64,000 nucleotides of DNA from Arcobacter lacus (GCF_003063295.1 NZ_MUXF01000001.1:1-64000); one strand, 5' to 3'; positions 27,413 through 36,935 are shown, counted from the stretch's first letter. Program-made: numbers and translations. The notes: a model not told the origin generated them from the sequence alone.

Positions 27413-28234
27413 TTAAAAATGGTGATTTTTACAATCTGTTTTATATTTACCTTTTACGGCTTTTGCAAAAAGATTTAATTTTACTTTATATTTTTTTGCA
27501 ATTTTTTTGATTTTATCTAAATTTTTTTCATTAAATGAAAAAAGTATTTCATACTCTTCTCCTGAAGTTCCTATCTTTTCATCAATCTCATGAAAAAATT
27601 CAAATCCAATACTACTAGCTTTTGATAATCTTTCAAGTTCAAAAAATAGTCCATCTGAAATATCTAAAGAAGCTGTAACATAAGAAGAAATTTCATAAAA
27701 AAATTCTGGATTTAAAATAGGCTTTATAAATTTTGATTTTTTTGAAATTTTTTCATTTTGAAAAAGTTTTTCTAAATCTTCTTTTGTACTTCCTAATTCC
27801 CCTGTATAACAAAGAATATCACCTTTTTTTATTCCATTTCTAAATATTGGATTTTGTGTTTTTGAAATAATTGTAACTGAAATATCAAGCTTTTCATTTG
27901 CTATTGTATCACCACCAATTATCTCTATATCAAACTCATTTGCAGCTTTTTTAAAACCTCTTGCTAATTCTTTTAAATCATCTTCACTATATGATTTAGG
28001 AATTGCAACACTTAAAAGTGCATATTTAGGTTTTGCATTCATTACAATTGCATCTGAGATATTAACAATCATTGATTTATAAGCAATTTGCTTTAAACTC
28101 ATCCACTCTTTTTTGAAATGCACATTTTCAAAAAAAGCATCCATCGAGTAAACAAATCCATCAATAAATGCACCATCATCACCAATAAATTTATTATTTG
28201 AAAATTGTTTTATAAAATACTCTTCTTTATTCAT
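27413..28234 (-). CDS. thiL: Thiamine-monophosphate kinase
   Basis: 273 residues of the PurM/ThiL fold: GDDGAFIDG near the N-terminus, the Mg-binding VNISDAIVMNAKP and the GGDT motif (IIGGDTIANEKLDI), then a SLDISDGL-like loop (ASLDISDGL). It phosphorylates TMP to thiamine diphosphate. I start at ATG 28234 (MNKEEYFIKQF); a TTG at 28252 would lie before the expected transcription start, given the promoter at 28255-28284. Confidence 0.9.
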   Translation of the reverse strand: MNKEEYFIKQFSNNKFIGDDGAFIDGFVYSMDAFFENVHFKKEWMSLKQIAYKSMIVNISDAIVMNAKPKYALLSVAIPKSYSEDDLKELARGFKKAANEFDIEIIGGDTIANEKLDISVTIISKTQNPIFRNGIKKGDILCYTGELGSTKEDLEKLFQNEKISKKSKFIKPILNPEFFYEISSYVTASLDISDGLFFELERLSKASSIGFEFFHEIDEKIGTSGEEYEILFSFNEKNLDKIKKIAKKYKVKLNLFAKAVKGKYKTDCKNHHF

Positions 28235-28254
28235 GCTTGCGATTGTATCCAAAT

Positions 28255-28284
28255 ATTATATAAAGATACTCTTTTATTTAACAA
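28255..28284 (-). promoter_or_regulatory. Promoter of thiL-truD
   Basis: On the minus strand TTGTTA (28279-28284) and TATAAT (28255-28260) are separated by 18 bases. The expected start of transcription lies about 15 bases before the ATG at 28234. Confidence 0.6.
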
Positions 28285-28303
28285 AAAATTAACACCTTTT
28301 ATA

Positions 28304-28309
28304 TATAAT
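28304..28309 (+). promoter_or_regulatory. Likely -10 box of the NosL-type gene
   Basis: TATAAT followed by TTAG lies 27 bases before the ATG at 28336. It is back to back with the thiL promoter. Confidence 0.5.
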
Positions 28310-28335
28310 TTAGCATTTTAAAACAAAGGAAATTT

Positions 28336-29037
28336 ATGAAAAAAAGTATACTTTTCATGTTTGTTGCTTCATTATTTACAAGCTTAAATGCACATGATAT
28401 GATGTCTCATTCTACTCATATGGAAGAGACTTCTAAAAAGATTGATGTTAAACAAACTTTAGTTGCAAAAAAAGGTAAAAAGATATTTGAAGAAATGTGT
28501 GATAAAAATCAAATTAAAGATTTTAATTCACAAGATGAAGCAAAAGATTTTTTAACAAAAAATTCTATTTGTAAGAATTTAGATGAAGATAAAATAGAAG
28601 CTGTAACTCTTTATTTATCAAATCCAATTTTAGCAAATGACAAATCTCAAATTATTGATGTTCCAAAAGATGCTAAATGTCCAGTTTGTGGAATGTATGT
28701 TTCAAAATATCCAAAATGGGTAGCAAAAATTTCGGCAAAAGATGAAAACTCTTACTACTTTGATGGGGTAAAAGATATGTTAAAATTTTATTTTAATCCA
28801 TCAAAATATAGTAAAAATGAAGTTACTATAAATGAAATAACTGTAACAGATTATTATTCTCTTGAATCAATCAATGCAAAAAATGCTTATTTTGTAACAG
28901 ATTCTAATGTTTATGGTCCGATGGGAAAAGAAATCATTCCTTTTAAAGATGAAAATCAAGCTAAAAAATTTATGCAAGACCACTCTGGAAAAAAAGTTTT
29001 AAAATTTGAAGAATTAGATAAAACTATCATAGAATAA
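28336..29037 (+). CDS. Exported NosL-domain protein
   Basis: 233 residues with a signal peptide (FMFVASLFTSLNAHD). A Met/His-rich stretch HDMMSHSTHM follows cleavage, then a region (about 40-100) that looks like a c-type cytochrome fold, KKGKKIFEEMCDK, but without the CxxCH haem motif. The C-terminal half has CPVCGMYV (Cys115, Cys118, Met120), the copper-binding signature of NosL, and NosL-like FDGVKDMLKFYFNP. It probably binds copper in the periplasm as a chaperone for cuproenzymes. No nos genes are next to it. Confidence 0.8.
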   Translation: MKKSILFMFVASLFTSLNAHDMMSHSTHMEETSKKIDVKQTLVAKKGKKIFEEMCDKNQIKDFNSQDEAKDFLTKNSICKNLDEDKIEAVTLYLSNPILANDKSQIIDVPKDAKCPVCGMYVSKYPKWVAKISAKDENSYYFDGVKDMLKFYFNPSKYSKNEVTINEITVTDYYSLESINAKNAYFVTDSNVYGPMGKEIIPFKDENQAKKFMQDHSGKKVLKFEELDKTIIE

Positions 29038-29045
29038 TTTACATT

Positions 29046-29068
29046 ACAATGCGATTCTTTCGCATTGT
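29046..29068. terminator. Hairpin between convergent genes
   Basis: ACAATGCGA (29046-29054) and TCGCATTGT (29060-29068) form a 9-bp stem with a five-base loop between the NosL-type gene and ppnP. There is no direct T run, so termination is likely but unproven. Confidence 0.55.
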
Positions 29069-29078
29069 TAGTAAAAAA

Positions 29079-29393
29079 TTAATTTTTAATAAAAGAACAA
29101 CAATAATCAGTTAAATTATGTACTCTAAGTTTAAATTTTGAATTTCCTGGAATTTCAAAAGAAGCAGGAGCATCATATTTTTTCCACTCTTGTGCTGGTA
29201 ATAGAACTTCTAAAGAACCTACTTGAATATCAATAATCTCTTTATTTACTGTATTTAATTCATACTCACCTGGAAGCATAATTCCTAAAGTTTTTTTAGA
29301 ACCATCTTCAAATGTGATTGATCTACTTGTAATATTTCCTCCATAAAGAATGTTTGCTGCTTTTGCAATAGAAACACCTTTGAACTGTGCCAT
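29079..29393 (-). CDS. ppnP: Pyrimidine/purine nucleoside phosphorylase (DUF1255)
   Basis: 104 residues forming the single cupin domain of this family, with LGIMLPGEYELNT and LLPAQEWKKYDAPASFEIPG. Family members split nucleosides to base and ribose-1-phosphate. It stands alone, convergent with the NosL-type gene. Confidence 0.88.
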   Translation of the reverse strand: MAQFKGVSIAKAANILYGGNITSRSITFEDGSKKTLGIMLPGEYELNTVNKEIIDIQVGSLEVLLPAQEWKKYDAPASFEIPGNSKFKLRVHNLTDYCCSFIKN

Positions 29394-29509
29394 ATATTCT
29401 CCTTAATATCCAATATGTTGTATTTTATCACAAATATTATACTAAATAATTGAAGCAAAAGGGTAACTCTTTTTTGTTATAATTACTAAATTTAAAAAAA
29501 GGTGTAAAA

Positions 29510-29764
29510 ATGAGCATTCAAAAAGAGTTAGAAAAGTTAATAAAAGATGAAGTTCTTATAGAAATAGAAGATTATATTGATGATTTATTTGAAGTAATCG
29601 CTTCAAAAAAAGATGATGAGAATGTGAAAGAAGAATTAAAACATATGCAAGAAATGAAAAAAGATTTTGAGAATATGTTAGAAGATTTAAAAAATAATGA
29701 AATTGACGATGAAGAGTGTCAAGAAATAATAGAAGAAATACAAGAGATGCTAAAAGAAGATTAA
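29510..29764 (+). CDS. Acidic helical protein before recO
   Basis: 84 residues, almost all helix and strongly acidic (MKKDFENMLEDLKNNEIDDEE, EIIEEIQEML). No domain recognised; it reads as a small two-helix coiled coil in the cytosol. Its TAA overlaps the ATG of recO by one base, so the two are translationally coupled and may be linked in function. Confidence 0.65.
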   Translation: MSIQKELEKLIKDEVLIEIEDYIDDLFEVIASKKDDENVKEELKHMQEMKKDFENMLEDLKNNEIDDEECQEIIEEIQEMLKED

Positions 29765-30381
29765 TGCAAGGTTATGTAATAGATATAAAACCTGTAAAAG
29801 ACGATGATTTAATAGTAACTATTTTAACAGAAAATGAACTTCTAACAACTTATCGATTTTATGGTGCTAGACACTCAAATATAAATATTGGATATAAAAT
29901 TGATTTTGAATTAGAAAAAACAAAATCAAGTATTGCAAGACTAAAAGATGTTTTGCAATTAGGTTTTCCTTGGATACTTGATAATGAAAAAATGTATTGC
30001 TGGCAAAGATACATAAAACTATTTTATCCTCATTTAAAAGATTTAGAACAAGTTGATAGTTTCTACTTCTATTCTTTAGATAATTTAGTTCATGTTATTT
30101 CAAAACAGAATGTATTGAGAGCAATTTGTGAATCTTATATATCTTTGATAGAGTTTGAAGGAAGATTACACAATGATTTTGAGTGTTTATTATGTGAATT
30201 ACCAATAGATAATGAAGTTTCTTTAATTCGTGGATTTATTCCTGTTCACTCAAAATGTATCTTAAAATCAAGAGTTTTTGAAATTTCTAAAGTTAAAGAG
30301 TTATTTGAAGAAAAAAAAAGCATCAACCTAAATGATAATGAAGTAGAATACTTATGGAATATTCTACTTCAAGGCTTATAA
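29764..30381 (+). CDS. recO: RecO-like recombination mediator
   Basis: 205 residues from the ATG at 29764 (MQGYVIDIKPVKDDDLIVTIL). The N-terminal OB-fold and a C-terminal helical domain with a CxxC-type site (ECLLCELP, later HSKCIL) match RecO, though it is shorter than the E. coli protein, as usual in epsilon-type bacteria. RecO loads RecA with RecR at gaps. Its end overlaps the convergent HDOD gene by six bases. Confidence 0.82.
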   Translation: MQGYVIDIKPVKDDDLIVTILTENELLTTYRFYGARHSNINIGYKIDFELEKTKSSIARLKDVLQLGFPWILDNEKMYCWQRYIKLFYPHLKDLEQVDSFYFYSLDNLVHVISKQNVLRAICESYISLIEFEGRLHNDFECLLCELPIDNEVSLIRGFIPVHSKCILKSRVFEISKVKELFEEKKSINLNDNEVEYLWNILLQGL

Positions 30382-31197
30382 TATATTTTCCATTCTATCT
30401 TTTAATGTTTCAATAGCATTTTTTAAGTTATTTATATCAAGATTATATTTAGTAGCTTTTTCTATTGCTTTTTTAATATTTTCATCACTTAAAGGATTTG
30501 TTATATAAGCTGCTGTTTTTATAACTTCCAAAATTTGTGTTTGCTTTTTATATTCAGCATTTACATTTTGAATACTATCAACATTTTCAATCATATTCAC
30601 TAATTTATCACTTAATTTCCAATGTTTAAATATTTGTGCGGTAATTTGTGAAGTTGTAACTCCTAAAAGATCTTTTTCAACATCTTCAATTAACTCGCCA
30701 GCATCTATTTTTACTCTAAATGTTTCAGATAAATTTTCTTGTTTAATATAATCAGCTAAAATAAATTTTCCAGTTTCTTGTAATAAAGCAGGTAATACTA
30801 TTTCTTCTTTCAGATTTGAATCAACTTTTGAAAGCCATAAATTTGCTAAAATTGAAGCAGTATTTGAAGCTTTCATAAAATCATTTACATTTATACCATA
30901 AGGTTCTAAATCCGATTTTAATAAATTTTGTACAGTTCCTGCTATCGCAATAGAAATTGTGAAATTAATTCCAAGTAAACTCACAGCACGAGCTGGTGTT
31001 TCAACTCTTGATCTAAACCCAAACATTGCTGAATTTGATATTTTCAATAAAGTAGAAACAATCAAAGCATCTTTTTCAATGATTTTTAATAAATCAACTA
31101 TTTCTTTATTTGGTTTTTTTCTAAATTCTTCAACTTCTATTATCGTTTTTGGTAATGGAGGTAAAGAATCTATTTTATTTAGAATACTTGAAAACAA
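30376..31197 (-). CDS. HDOD-domain regulatory protein
   Basis: 273 residues matching one HDOD domain: LPPLPKTIIEVEEFRKKP at the start, then LLKISNSAMFGFRSRVETPARAVSLLG, with ALLQETGKFIL further on. HDOD is related to HD phosphohydrolases but lacks the catalytic pair; such proteins act in signalling, often with chemotaxis or c-di-GMP systems. It lies 9 bases downstream of ychF. The partner is unknown. Confidence 0.82.
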   Translation of the reverse strand: MFSSILNKIDSLPPLPKTIIEVEEFRKKPNKEIVDLLKIIEKDALIVSTLLKISNSAMFGFRSRVETPARAVSLLGINFTISIAIAGTVQNLLKSDLEPYGINVNDFMKASNTASILANLWLSKVDSNLKEEIVLPALLQETGKFILADYIKQENLSETFRVKIDAGELIEDVEKDLLGVTTSQITAQIFKHWKLSDKLVNMIENVDSIQNVNAEYKKQTQILEVIKTAAYITNPLSDENIKKAIEKATKYNLDINNLKNAIETLKDRMENIL

Positions 31198-31206
31198 TTT
31201 TAATTC

Positions 31207-32310
31207 CTATACATTAAATCTAAAGTGCATTACATCACCATCTTGAACAACGTAATCTTTTCCTTCAAGTCTTAATTTACCTGATTCTTTACATTTTGTT
31301 TCACCACCAAAAGTTATATAATCTTCATAAGATATAACTTCAGCTTTGATAAATCCTTTTTCAAAATCATTATGAATAACTGCTGCTGCTTGTGGAGCTT
31401 TTGTATTTTTTCTAATAGTCCAAGCACGAACTTCTACTTTTCCAGCTGTAAAATATGATTGTAAACCTAATTTATCAAATGCTTTATGAATAATTTGCTC
31501 TAAACCTGATTCTTTTACACCTAAATCAGATAAAAATTCACTAGCTTCTTCATCTGAAAGCCCAACAAGTTCTTCTTCTATTTTTGCACAAAGTATAATC
31601 ACATCAGCATTTACATTTGATGCATGCTCTTTTACCATATCAACATATTTATTTCCACCATCTGCTAATGAATCTTCATCAACATTTGCTCCATAAATTA
31701 CATCTTTATTTGATAAAAATCTCAACTCTTTATCTAAAGCTTTAAATGCTTCATCTTCAAGTTTTTCAAATGTTTTAACAGGTTGTAATTCACCAATATG
31801 AGAATATAACTCTTCTGCAATTACAAGTTGAGAAGCAGCTTCTTTACTACCTTTTGCTTGTTTTTTAAGTCTATCAATTTTCTTTTCTAATTGAGAAATA
31901 TCAGCATAAATAAGTTCTGTTTCAATAATTTCAATATCTCTTAAAGGATTTACATCACCTTCAACGTGAGTTATGTTTCCATCTTCAAAACATCTTACCA
32001 TATGTAAGATAACTTCAACTTCTCTAATATTTGATAAAAATTGATTTCCTAATCCTTCACCTTTTGAAGCTCCTCTTACAAGTCCTGCAATATCAACAAA
32101 ATCAATAGTTGAATGTTGAATTTTATTTGGATTTACAATTTTTGCTAACTCATCAAGTCTCTTATCAGGTACTGGAACAACTGCTTTATTTGGTTCAATA
32201 GTACAGAAAGGATAATTTTGAGCCTCTGCATTTTGTGCTTTTGTTAAAGCATTAAAAGTTGTTGATTTACCAACATTTGGAAGTCCTACTATTCCTACAC
32301 CTAATCCCAT
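31207..32310 (-). CDS. ychF: Redox-regulated ATPase YchF
   Basis: 367 residues. The OBG-type G domain has GLPNVGKSTTFNAL and DIAGLVRGASKGEGLGNQ; the usual NKxD is replaced by the ATP-specific form NVDE, seen here as YGANVDEDS. The C-terminal TGS domain ends in VVQDGDVMHFRFNV. YchF binds ribosomes and ATP and affects the oxidative stress response. Confidence 0.95.
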   Translation of the reverse strand: MGLGVGIVGLPNVGKSTTFNALTKAQNAEAQNYPFCTIEPNKAVVPVPDKRLDELAKIVNPNKIQHSTIDFVDIAGLVRGASKGEGLGNQFLSNIREVEVILHMVRCFEDGNITHVEGDVNPLRDIEIIETELIYADISQLEKKIDRLKKQAKGSKEAASQLVIAEELYSHIGELQPVKTFEKLEDEAFKALDKELRFLSNKDVIYGANVDEDSLADGGNKYVDMVKEHASNVNADVIILCAKIEEELVGLSDEEASEFLSDLGVKESGLEQIIHKAFDKLGLQSYFTAGKVEVRAWTIRKNTKAPQAAAVIHNDFEKGFIKAEVISYEDYITFGGETKCKESGKLRLEGKDYVVQDGDVMHFRFNV

Positions 32311-32342
32311 ATTTATCCTTTTAGCTACTTTAATTTTGGCTG

Positions 32343-32348
32343 ATTATA
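32343..32348 (-). promoter_or_regulatory. Likely -10 box of ychF
   Basis: TATAAT on the minus strand 33 bases before the ychF ATG, within TTTAGCTATAATCAGCC. No clear -35 box. Confidence 0.45.
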
Positions 32349-32504
32349 GCTAAAATTGACAAAAAAAAAGATAAATTTATATTTAATTTATTTTTGTTAC
32401 TTTTTGTACTCTCATATTCGATTTTCTGCCTTTTTGATTAAATTTTTTTATAATAATGTGTTATACTAAATTGTGATTTTAAAATTAATAAAAAAGGTTA
32501 AGTT

Positions 32505-34604
32505 ATGAACAAAATTCTATGGTTTTTTGTTGCTTTACTTGGAGCTGTTTGCTTTGGGTATTTAGCACTACAAAACGGTGAAACTGTTTCAGCTATGTAC
32601 TTAGTTGTTGCAGCAGTTTGTATCTATATGATTGGATATAGATTTTATGGTAGATTTATTGCCTATAAAGTTTTAGAACTTGATAAAAACAGAGCAACTC
32701 CTGCTGTAGTTCAAGATGATGGAAGGGACTTTGTACCTACAAATAAATCTGTTTTATTTGGTCATCACTTTGCTGCTATTGCTGGTGCTGGTCCACTTGT
32801 AGGTCCTATTTTAGCAGCTCAAATGGGATATTTACCTTCTATGTTATGGATACTAGTTGGTGGAGTATTTGCAGGAGCTGTTCATGACTTCGTTGTTTTA
32901 TTTATTTCAACAAGAAGAAATGGAAGATCTTTAGGTGAAATGATAAAAGATGAATTAGGAACATTCACTGGTGGTGTTGCAATGATTGCAATATTTGGTA
33001 TTATGCTTATTATTATTGCTATTTTAGCAATGGTTGTTGTGAAAGCACTTGCTGAATCACCTTGGGGATTATTTACTATTGCTATGACTATACCTATTGC
33101 TATTTTCATGGGAATTTATATGAGATATTTAAGACCAGGAAAAGTTGGAGAAGCTTCAGTTATAGGATTTGTTCTTTTAATTTTAGCAATTCACTACGGA
33201 AGTGTTATTGCAGCTGATCCAGTATGGGCAGCTAGATTTACTTTTGATGCTCCAACTTTAGCAATTATTATGATGGCTTATGGATTTATAGCTGCTGTTT
33301 TACCTGTATGGTTTTTATTAGCGCCTAGAGATTATCTTTCAACATTCTTAAAAATCGGTGTTATCGTACTTATGGCTATTGCAATTGTTATTGTTGCACC
33401 TGAAATTCAAATGCCAAAAACAAACTCTCAATATTTTGATGGTACTGGTCCAGTATTTGCTGGTGCATTATTCCCATTCTTATTTATAACAATTGCTTGT
33501 GGAGCTATTAGTGGATTCCATGCTTTAATTTCAAGTGGAACAACTCCAAAAATGCTTGAAAATGAAACTCATGCTCTTCCTGTTGGTTATGGATCAATGC
33601 TTATGGAAAGTGCTGTTGCAATTATGGCTTTAATTTGTGCAACTATTTTACATCCAGGTCTTTACTTTGCTGTAAACTCATCAGCTGCATTTATTGGAAC
33701 TGATATAACACAAGTTGCAACTACAATTTCAAGCTGGGGATTTACAGTTAGTCCTGAAGAAATTATTTCATTAACAACAAATATTGGTGAACAAACAATT
33801 TTATCAAGAACAGGTGGAGCTCCAACATTTGCTATTGGAGTTGCATTAGTTTTACATGAGATTTTTGGTGGAGTTGATATGATGGCATTTTGGTATCACT
33901 TTGCTATTTTATTTGAAGCTTTATTTATTTTAACTGCAGTTGATGCTGGAACAAGAGCTTGTAGATTTATGGTACAAGATATTTTAGGAAATATTTATAA
34001 ACCATTAGGAAATATTCATAACTATCCAGCAGGAATACTTGCAACTGCATTAAGTGTTGCAGGATGGGGATATTTCTTATATCAAGGTGCAATCGATCCT
34101 AAAGGTGGAATTTATTCACTTTGGCCATTATTTGGAGTAAGTAACCAAATGCTTGCAGGTATGGCTTTACTTTTAGCAACTGCAATTTTAGTAAAAATGG
34201 GGAAAGCAAAATATACTTGGGTTACAGTAGTTCCTGCTGTTTTTGTTTTAACTGCTACAATGTATGGTGGAATCCAAAAAGTATTACCATTCAAAGAGGG
34301 TGATAGAGTACACAATGCAGTAAGTCACGTTGCAGTTGCACAAATTCAATCTAAAAAAATCCAAGATCTTGAAGCTACACTTTCAACTATGACTGATCAA
34401 GCAGAAATTGAAAAAACACAAAAAGCAATCTCAGCAGCAAGTAAAATCAAGTTTTCTAATATAGTAAATGCAATTTTATGTGTATTCTTTATGATTACTA
34501 CACTTTTTGTTATCATTGCAACTATTGGTATTTGTTTTGGGAAAATAAAAATTCCTCTAAAAGAATCTCCATATGTAAAACTTGATAGTCTTCAAAAGGC
34601 TTAA
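32505..34604 (+). CDS. cstA: CstA-type carbon starvation transporter
   Basis: 699 residues with about 16 hydrophobic helices, starting MNKILWFFVALLGAVCFGYLA. The family landmarks FGHHFAAIAGAGPLVGPILA and GFHALISSGTTPKMLENE are intact. CstA proteins take up peptides or pyruvate at the inner membrane. The small YbdD-like protein follows after two bases, the usual partner. A TATACT at 32462-32467 is a possible -10 box. Confidence 0.93.
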   Translation: MNKILWFFVALLGAVCFGYLALQNGETVSAMYLVVAAVCIYMIGYRFYGRFIAYKVLELDKNRATPAVVQDDGRDFVPTNKSVLFGHHFAAIAGAGPLVGPILAAQMGYLPSMLWILVGGVFAGAVHDFVVLFISTRRNGRSLGEMIKDELGTFTGGVAMIAIFGIMLIIIAILAMVVVKALAESPWGLFTIAMTIPIAIFMGIYMRYLRPGKVGEASVIGFVLLILAIHYGSVIAADPVWAARFTFDAPTLAIIMMAYGFIAAVLPVWFLLAPRDYLSTFLKIGVIVLMAIAIVIVAPEIQMPKTNSQYFDGTGPVFAGALFPFLFITIACGAISGFHALISSGTTPKMLENETHALPVGYGSMLMESAVAIMALICATILHPGLYFAVNSSAAFIGTDITQVATTISSWGFTVSPEEIISLTTNIGEQTILSRTGGAPTFAIGVALVLHEIFGGVDMMAFWYHFAILFEALFILTAVDAGTRACRFMVQDILGNIYKPLGNIHNYPAGILATALSVAGWGYFLYQGAIDPKGGIYSLWPLFGVSNQMLAGMALLLATAILVKMGKAKYTWVTVVPAVFVLTATMYGGIQKVLPFKEGDRVHNAVSHVAVAQIQSKKIQDLEATLSTMTDQAEIEKTQKAISAASKIKFSNIVNAILCVFFMITTLFVIIATIGICFGKIKIPLKESPYVKLDSLQKA

Positions 34605-34606
34605 AA

Positions 34607-34804
34607 GTGTTTGATAAAATAAAAACTTTTTATGAAAAATCCGAAAGGTTTTTTCATCCCCTTGTGGGACTTTCAAGCTATGATAAGTATCTAGAACATA
34701 TGAAAAGAGTTCATCCTGACAAAGAAGTTTTGAGTCGAGGTGAATTTTTCAAAGAATGTATAGAAAAAAAATATAATAGCGGTGGAATTAATAAGTGTTG
34801 TTAG
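34607..34804 (+). CDS. YbdD/YjiX family protein
   Basis: 65 residues, starting at GTG two bases after cstA. It has FHPLVGLSSYDKYLEHMKRVHPD and the C-terminal FFKECIEKKYNSGG, both typical of this family, which nearly always follows cstA or btsT and is needed for transport in some species. It ends in a CC pair after the core. Confidence 0.88.
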   Translation: MFDKIKTFYEKSERFFHPLVGLSSYDKYLEHMKRVHPDKEVLSRGEFFKECIEKKYNSGGINKCC

Positions 34805-34820
34805 ATTTTACTAACTTATA

Positions 34821-34856
34821 AAAAAAGGAAGAAGTTTTACAGCTTCTTCCTTTTTT
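34821..34856. terminator. Bidirectional terminator
   Basis: A 14-bp stem pairs 34821-34834 with 34843-34856 (core GGAAGAAG against CTTCTTCC) with A and T tracts on the two sides, between convergent cstA and PepSY transcripts. Confidence 0.88.
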
Positions 34857-34865
34857 AATTTAAGA

Positions 34866-36176
34866 TTATATCTTTTGCTTTTGAGTTTTTGAATTTTTCT
34901 TTTTATGTCTGTTTATATACAACATATATCCAGTAACCGTAAACAATATCATAAGTAAACAAGAAATAAACATCAAAGTTTGTCCTATAATACCAAAATA
35001 TTCTCCAGAATGAAGAGGTAATATACTTTTAAGTAATTGTTCATTTAATCCTAGATTTTCAAATCTATCATGTTTTATCATCTTTTCAGTATTTATATCT
35101 ACTTCTAAACTATTTGTTTCTCTAAAATGAGTTGCATTTGCATCTAAATAATTAAATTTATATACTGTACCTTTTTGAGGGAAAGTAACACTTGCATTTG
35201 AATAAGCTCTTTGCACAAAATTATTAAATAATAAAACAGCTTTTTCATGATTCTCAAAATTTGGTTTAGGTATTTCTCTTACTTGATTATCAGAGTTTTG
35301 TCCTCTATCCCATTGAGTTTTTTGTTCATTATTTACCCTATCAGGTCTTTGCCCTTTTTGAGTTTGAACTTCATCTTCATCATTTTCATTTGTAGCTTTT
35401 TCAGGTCTATTATTTTGAGATTTTTCACCTTGCATTTTTTGCATATTTTGTTGATTTGGTTGTTGCTGATTTCTAACAGGTTTTTCAACACCTGCTATCT
35501 TATATAACATCGTATTATACCAATCATAAGACCAATAAAGTCCAGTTAAAGAAGCTAATAAATAAAAGATTAATACCCACATACCAACTGCACTATGCAT
35601 AGTTGATAAAAATGCTCTTCCATTATGCTTAAAACTAAAAGTAAAACTTTTGAAAAATGATCTTTTTACTCTTGGCCAATAAATAATTAATCCTGTGATA
35701 GATAAAATTATTAAACAGATAGTTGAGATAGCAACAACTTGCTTTCCAATAGCTCTTAAATCACCTTCTAAAGCAAACCATCTATGAAACATTCTTATAA
35801 AAGTAAAAAACTCATTTCCTTTTACATCAGGTAGTATCTCACCATCATAAGGATTTACATAATATCTTTTTCCACCTCTTGCATTTTTATCTTTAGATTC
35901 AACACTAATAATAGAAGAAGATTCTACATCACTTGAAAATGTTATACCACTTATTTTTGCTTCAGGGAATTTTGTTTGAAAATTATTTAATAATTCTGTT
36001 GTTGATAATCTTGCTTTATTTTCAGGTACTGTTATATAAAAACTATCTTGATTTATAAATTTTGTTATCTCTTTTTGAAAAGATAAAATAGCCCCACTTA
36101 CTCCAATAAGTAACAGGAAAACTCCTGCTACAACTCCTAAAATCCAGTGGATTTTAAACCATAATTTTTTATGCAT
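34866..36176 (-). CDS. PepSY-associated membrane protein
   Basis: 436 residues of the PepSY_TM family: first helix WILGVVAGVFLLLIGVSGAIL, a periplasmic PepSY segment, HRWFALEGDLRA before the second helix, then two more helices, LHSGEYFGIIGQ before the last. Family members are often iron-regulated and may reduce ferric siderophores. A hydrophilic insert at about residues 230-305 is rich in Asn, Gln, Glu and Lys and unlike the rest. It follows the DUF4198 gene by 10 bases. Confidence 0.85.
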   Translation of the reverse strand: MHKKLWFKIHWILGVVAGVFLLLIGVSGAILSFQKEITKFINQDSFYITVPENKARLSTTELLNNFQTKFPEAKISGITFSSDVESSSIISVESKDKNARGGKRYYVNPYDGEILPDVKGNEFFTFIRMFHRWFALEGDLRAIGKQVVAISTICLIILSITGLIIYWPRVKRSFFKSFTFSFKHNGRAFLSTMHSAVGMWVLIFYLLASLTGLYWSYDWYNTMLYKIAGVEKPVRNQQQPNQQNMQKMQGEKSQNNRPEKATNENDEDEVQTQKGQRPDRVNNEQKTQWDRGQNSDNQVREIPKPNFENHEKAVLLFNNFVQRAYSNASVTFPQKGTVYKFNYLDANATHFRETNSLEVDINTEKMIKHDRFENLGLNEQLLKSILPLHSGEYFGIIGQTLMFISCLLMILFTVTGYMLYINRHKKKNSKTQKQKI

Positions 36177-36186
36177 TTGCTACCTT

Positions 36187-36852
36187 TTATTTTTTAGTTT
36201 CCCAAGTTAGACCTTGACTATTTTCAATAGTATAAGTCATAACATGAGATGTTTTATCATAGGCTTTTCCATCAACTTCACCTTTTGCTTCATCTTCAAA
36301 TTTTGCTTGAATTAAATATGAACCTTTCCAAGGTGTAGAAATAGTAAACTCCCCATTGTCATCTGTCATAAAAGTTTTTTCCCATCCAGTTGGAGAAACA
36401 ACTTTGATTTCTGATTTTTTCACTACTTGATTGTTATATACCAATTTAAAAGTATTACTATTTTTTTCAACTGGTACTATATCAAATGTTGTTATAGCCT
36501 CAGTAGTTGTTCTACCTGCTTTTATATATGCTATTCTTTTCGTAGTTATACCTGTGTCTCTATTTTTTCTAGGTTCACCTTCTTGAACTACTACTATATC
36601 ACTTTTTTTAGAAAGAGTATAAGTAATATTATCATTATTTCTTTTAGTCTCTTTTACTAAATCTTTTGGATAAGTAACACCTTCTTTTATTCTCTCAAAT
36701 TTTTCACCGCTTTCTTTTTGATTGTCAGCAAAATGTCCAAAAAATAACTGTGCTTCATTTTTTTTATCATCCAATTTTAACCAAATTTCATGAGCATTTG
36801 CTCCTAAAACTACTACTGATGATAACATCATCATATATACTAATTTTTTCAA
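36187..36852 (-). CDS. Exported DUF4198-type protein
   Basis: 221 residues with a signal peptide ending near GANAHEIWLKL. The mature N-terminus starts with His, and two Ig-like strands regions follow (residues 40-120 and 125-215), as in the DUF4198 family linked to metal transport, nickel or cobalt in some cases. Here it lies in one transcription unit with a PepSY membrane protein and beside a TonB receptor, so iron or siderophore handling in the periplasm is a fair inference. Confidence 0.75.
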   Translation of the reverse strand: MKKLVYMMMLSSVVVLGANAHEIWLKLDDKKNEAQLFFGHFADNQKESGEKFERIKEGVTYPKDLVKETKRNNDNITYTLSKKSDIVVVQEGEPRKNRDTGITTKRIAYIKAGRTTTEAITTFDIVPVEKNSNTFKLVYNNQVVKKSEIKVVSPTGWEKTFMTDDNGEFTISTPWKGSYLIQAKFEDEAKGEVDGKAYDKTSHVMTYTIENSQGLTWETKK

Positions 36853-36919
36853 GATAAACTCCTTTTTTTATAAAATAAATAAGATTTTAACATACCAATT
36901 TTAATGGTTTTTTAACAAA

Positions 36920-36935
36920 TTGAGAATTGTTATTA
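36920..36935. promoter_or_regulatory. Weak Fur-like operator
   Basis: TTGAGAATTGTTATTA lies upstream of the DUF4198 gene, close to a TAAAAT -10 candidate (36884-36889, minus strand). The match to a Fur box is partial. Confidence 0.35.
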
